Shown here piece by piece: positions 60,753 to 64,000 of a stretch of DNA of 64,000 bases (position 1 is its first letter; each line of letters begins with the position of its first letter). The notes beneath the pieces are model-generated. The model was not told where the DNA came from. It worked only from the letters and a program-made list of their open reading frames with translations, and did no database searches. A program made the position numbers and the translations under genes. The DNA is taken from assembly GCA_903813345.2 (NCBI GenBank), contig CAIIXF020000007.1, forward strand, positions 2,115,730 through 2,179,729, given 5' to 3'. Source of the stretch: Owenia fusiformis. Its lineage: Eukaryota > Annelida > Polychaeta > Sabellida > Oweniidae.

Positions 60753-61926
60753 CAAGAATGTTGACTGTAACTCTGCATAACTCGGTTTTGTTCAGTCCAA
60801 GCGACTCTTGGGCCACATTACAAGTAAAAACTTGACCGTCTACTACAGAGGAAGCAGATTTAGTGACAGAGATGCTCTTTCTGGCAGTTGTGCTGAAAAT
60901 ACAACCGGAGTGAAAAAGTAATGAAAATTAATGAATATCATATTAAAATGAAGATCATGAGAGATGGATAGTATTAGACGAAATATTATTGAAAATTAAT
61001 GACAGTCAGGTGCCGTGATATAAGGACTATGACAACTTTTTAAGATATGATGTATCAATTAGCTCTAGAATTAACTTACCTTGAGTCCGTTATCACTGTT
61101 TCCTCAACCCCGTCTAGTTCAATCGTAACAATTGGTTCTTGGGATGTATCCCCTGCGCCGAAGAATTCAATTGAACAATCCACCGTAAAGTCATCTCCAC
61201 CAGGTACTACGGTCAATATTTCTGCAGCACATGTCACTGGGTCTAAGGATAATAAGATACGATTCGATCATTTTCAGCGCATAAAATGAAAAATATATTT
61301 TAATGAGGTTTCTCTATTGAAATTAACTACATCATTCCTCGTTGCTGGTTGTGCTCTGAGATATTTTCAGCGTGTCTTTATTTAGTCTAGTGCACTTTGG
61401 TTTGCCTGTTTTTAGCAAGACAAAGTGATAAATATCGCACTTTGAAGAGCAATAATAACCATGTAATTTACCCAGCATGCTATGCTAAAAACCTGATCGG
61501 ATCACTTTAAAAGTGAGAAAATGAAATTTGTAAAAAAAATATCAAACGAGTCTTACTTAGAACAACGACGTTTGCCTCGCCCAAATAATTCCCAGTCATA
61601 ATGTCTTGACAGGCATAATACCCAGCATCTTCTTCTGTGATATCATCAATCGTCAGTGTAAATGTAGTTCCGGTTTCTATATCAAAAGTGGGTTGACCAG
61701 GGTCAGTGTTTGCAACAACGTTTTCATTTACAGATATTCTACTGTTGCCAGCTGCAGTCAATCTATCACTATTCCCTATCCATGACACAAATCCATATAC
61801 ACCAGTGTCTACATTACACTCCAGTTCCACGGATGTTGAGCTGACGCCATCCAATAAAATGTATGTATCAGTTGGCCCTGGATTGGCTATAACTGGTAAT
61901 GCTATAAAGCAGAGTACAATCAGCAT
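60753..61926 (-). CDS. Ig gene 1: secreted or membrane immunoglobulin-superfamily protein, 3 exons seen, 3' end open
   Basis: Minus-strand exons 61557-61926, 61080-61242 and 60753-60892 join in frame (phases 1, then 2). The first ATG in frame at 61926 gives MLIVLCFIALPVIA as a short signal peptide; an upstream in-frame GTG at 61941 is not a likely start in an animal. Domain 1 is V-type Ig: ELECNVD Cys, FVSWIG Trp, then TEEDAGYYACQD, the classic D-x-G-x-Y-x-C. Domain 2, split by an intron, has TCAAEILTV, FTVDCSIEFFG and VFTCNVAQ, then ELCRVTV, giving an extra Cys pair. Phase-1 junctions are usual for Ig exons. The third exon's 3' boundary (GGTATAA donor) is uncertain, and downstream exons (transmembrane or tail) were not found. 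An immune or adhesion role is a family-level guess. Confidence 0.72.
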
Positions 61927-61989
61927 TATCAATAAGTTCACAATGAAACATGTACATCATTACTCATTAATAGGAGATCTTGGTCAATG

Positions 61990-62202
61990 AACAATCCTTG
62001 AGTTTTAGAAAAAAAACTATTTAGTAAAGTGAAAAGTTTTCCATAAGTACTGGTATGAGTAACGGTGAACACAATACTTATATTTTTATGCCTCAGTCAT
62101 ATCCATGCTATAGCGATTGTGCACTCTACGGCCAATCGCAATCCTTCGACCGCTGTAATATCCCCACAGTCGTATATACAGGTTTGCGATCAGTTTGGCG
62201 CT
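61990..62202. other. Upstream region of Ig gene 1
   Basis: No clear TATA box or other promoter motif recognised. Confidence 0.3.
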
Positions 62203-63016
62203 TACCACCCTATCACACCAAACTAGTTCTTACCCGTTCTTGCCAGTCCTACGAAAATGTCGTAAAACGGGCTCAATCTGGCTGCGGTCGGGATATATGT
62301 CTAAAATAATTAGCTACTTCGTTCATAAACAGTCTTCAATACGTCCATCTCATTTGCAGCTCGTTCAGGTCGCACCACGTCGGTGTGAAACGTAGTATAA
62401 ACCGTCCCTTAGTCTAGAAGGTCATCATGACCTGATTACAGAACGGCATGGTCGCCATCGGATTTTGAATCGATTCAAAATTCTAAATCACATTCCCCGT
62501 CCGGGAAAGTCCATGAAGTTCGTAAACAGACCGTAGAACGTTGTAGCTACGTTCATTCAGTTCGCACACAGTTTAAAATCAGTTCTGAAGAACGCAGTGG
62601 CAACTTGTTTGGTGTGATAGCTATATTTTTGCTAACTCGTCCATAAGCAGTCTTTAATACGTTCTTAATCAGTTTAATCCCGTTTGCAATTAGTTCTACC
62701 TCGTTCTCAATACGTCCTCAGACAGTTCAACTCGTTGTAAAAACGTCCCTAGTAGGATTGAAGTACGACGGTTCCGTTCGTAGTACGTCCAGCTCGTCGT
62801 TAGTACGTTGTCACTCGTTCTAATTGTAGAACGTAACGACCACGAGATCATTTTGAGCAAGTTCTAAGTTCTAAATGACCTACCCGTTCAAGTACGTTTG
62901 ATGAAGTTTGTAAATAGACCCCAAACGGTTCTAAGCACGTCCAGTTCAGTCGTACACAGTTGAAGCCCGTTTTCGAGAACGTAATGAGAACTAGTTTGGT
63001 GTGATAGTAGGGTAAG
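62203..63016. mobile_element. Foldback pair with CTATCACACCAAACTAGTTC ends
   Basis: CCTATCACACCAAACTAGTT at 62212 is complementary to ACTAGTTTGGTGTGATAG at 62991-63008. A third terminus (ACTTGTTTGGTGTGATAG, about 62604-62621) divides the region into two units. The interior is a quasi-periodic run of CGTTC, CGTCC, AGTTC and CGTTT words roughly every 10-13 bp. No coding. It lies between the two Ig genes. Confidence 0.65.
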
Positions 63017-63185
63017 CACGGTAACGTTTTCAAAGATGGCTTATACATGAAAAAGATTACAACTCCTTGCTATCATTTCAACGCGCCATACGGTCTGTCA
63101 AAAGTGGGATACGTCGCACGGTGACCTTGAGGCGACCGTAATTCTTTTTTTCGATTATCTGAGTTCGCTGCCATAGAGTAGCCAT

Positions 63186-63207
63186 AGAGCAAATGTGACC
63201 GAGGCAT
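63186..63207 (+). mobile_element. Terminal scrap of the 3819-3962 hairpin family
   Basis: AGCAAATGTGACCGAGGCAT matches the right terminus of the full copy with one substitution. Confidence 0.5.
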
Positions 63208-63421
63208 AAAGATAATAAAATATGTTATATTAAGTATAATTTAAATGGTTTCAAGCTTAATTTTACGTTCCATAAATTGACAAAGGCAACTACAAACAGA
63301 ATGTTATCAAATTGTTATGTAACGGAAGCAGTTGTTCATAGGTATGGTCTTAATCTTCACAGCTTCGATTGGAAGACTGTCCAACAGAAAAACTATACAG
63401 ATGCAACTAAAAAGGGCTCAC

Positions 63422-63775
63422 CAGTGACATCTAATTTAATGTGACATATGTTTTGTTCTGTAATTTGAGGACTAGTTTCATCGCCTTCCAAAAATAATCG
63501 GCAATCGAAATATATCATATCCATTTCGTTTCCAGCAGTAAATGTGTAGGTCGATGACACTCTTCCATCTACACTAGAAACAGGAGCTGGTTTAGATGTG
63601 TTTGTTCCCGTCACCGTAATTCCTGATGTCACTAAGTTGTTATTTACATACCAAAGTATTTCTGGTACATAGGGAGAATCGTACGATTGTGCTCCATAGT
63701 AATCAGCAGAGCATTCGAGAGAAACTTCGTCTCCCTCCGTTACAGGTACGAACAAATTAGCACACGGCTGGGGAT
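63422..63775 (-). CDS. Ig gene 2: single immunoglobulin-domain exon (partial gene)
   Basis: A 354-nt minus-strand exon bounded by an acceptor (CTTACAG) at 63776 and a donor (GGTGAGCC) at 63421, both phase 1, so it encodes a self-contained domain of about 118 residues. Motifs in order: PQPCANLFVPVTEGDEVSLE then Cys, EILWYVNN with the core Trp, STYTFTAGNEMDMIYFDCR as the F-strand Cys region, and ICHIKLDVT. Its layout, including the extra Cys at both ends, matches domain 2 of Ig gene 1, but here it is in one exon. Ig gene 1 has its own signal peptide, so this exon belongs to a neighbouring paralogue whose 5' exons lie beyond the window end. Confidence 0.72.
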
Positions 63776-64000
63776 CTGTAAGAGATCAATTTTAGTTACC
63801 CAAAACAAAATAAGACAAAGTAATCACAAGGATACTGTGATTTAAAGGAAAGGAAAGAACTTTGGTCAATGAGGCCATGAACAAAATATCACAAATTAAG
63901 TTATGAATTCCTACACAAATATAATGACTTCATAAATTAAAGAGAACAATGGACATTAAGAATTCCTAACTTTACAAAGTTTCTGCAAATGTATTCCTTG
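63776..64000. other. Intron of Ig gene 2, to window end
   Basis: AT-rich, no exon seen. Confidence 0.4.

Overview
This window is AT-rich animal DNA. Genes are split by GT-AG introns, have TATA and AATAAA signals, and are separated by many non-autonomous DNA transposons and tandem repeats. Nothing in it is bacterial. Base composition, a dispersed 'rather than-gene' repeat style with AGGTCAA-rich satellite, and tandem immunoglobulin-domain genes suggest a marine invertebrate (mollusc-like or a similar lophotrochozoan, or an invertebrate deuterostome). I cannot name the species.

The main content is a tandem trio of paralogous seven-exon genes on the plus strand: gene A (5008-8380), gene B (12091-18090) and gene C (44107-55402). 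Each encodes a secreted protein of about 370-390 residues with a signal peptide, a short charged N-terminal part and a C-terminal domain that reads as a type 2 periplasmic-binding-protein fold (SBP_bac_3 / glutamate-receptor ligand-binding-domain type). The pattern is a T-x-R-x(4)-F-S-x-P-like motif, then an L/V-N-G-K/R-K-I motif, then a closing RKD...G-E/L-Y...YG motif. Exon phases are identical in all three genes, and exons 3 and 4 have identical lengths (143 and 171 nt). Genes B and C are a recent segmental duplication of about 7.6 kb (10869-18502 and 42418-55807), including promoter, introns and 3' flank. Gene C has swollen to about 11 kb through transposon insertions in its introns. Gene A is older and has lost the arginine that normally contacts the ligand.

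Layout: 1-4900 intergenic, with a 64-bp minisatellite and a hairpin element; 4921-8813 gene A with promoter and polyA signal; 9666-10523 small transposon remnant and a 0.7-kb foldback; 10869-18502 gene B segment; 18503-27046 intergenic, with several MITE-like hairpins and a 1.1-kb A-B-A'-B repeat; 27047-42400 a 15.4-kb nested palindrome made of three elements inserted one inside another, with target-site evidence; 42418-55807 gene C segment, carrying a LINE fragment upstream and a putative 1.5-kb CAC-ended transposon in intron 1; 55900-60700 MITEs, a tandem repeat and a 0.5-kb foldback; 60753-63775 minus-strand exons of at least two immunoglobulin-superfamily genes.

The three binding-protein genes probably act as extracellular, disulfide-stabilised small-molecule carriers or sensors with shared promoter features (CACGTG E-box). 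This function is inferred from fold motifs only. The ligand is unknown.
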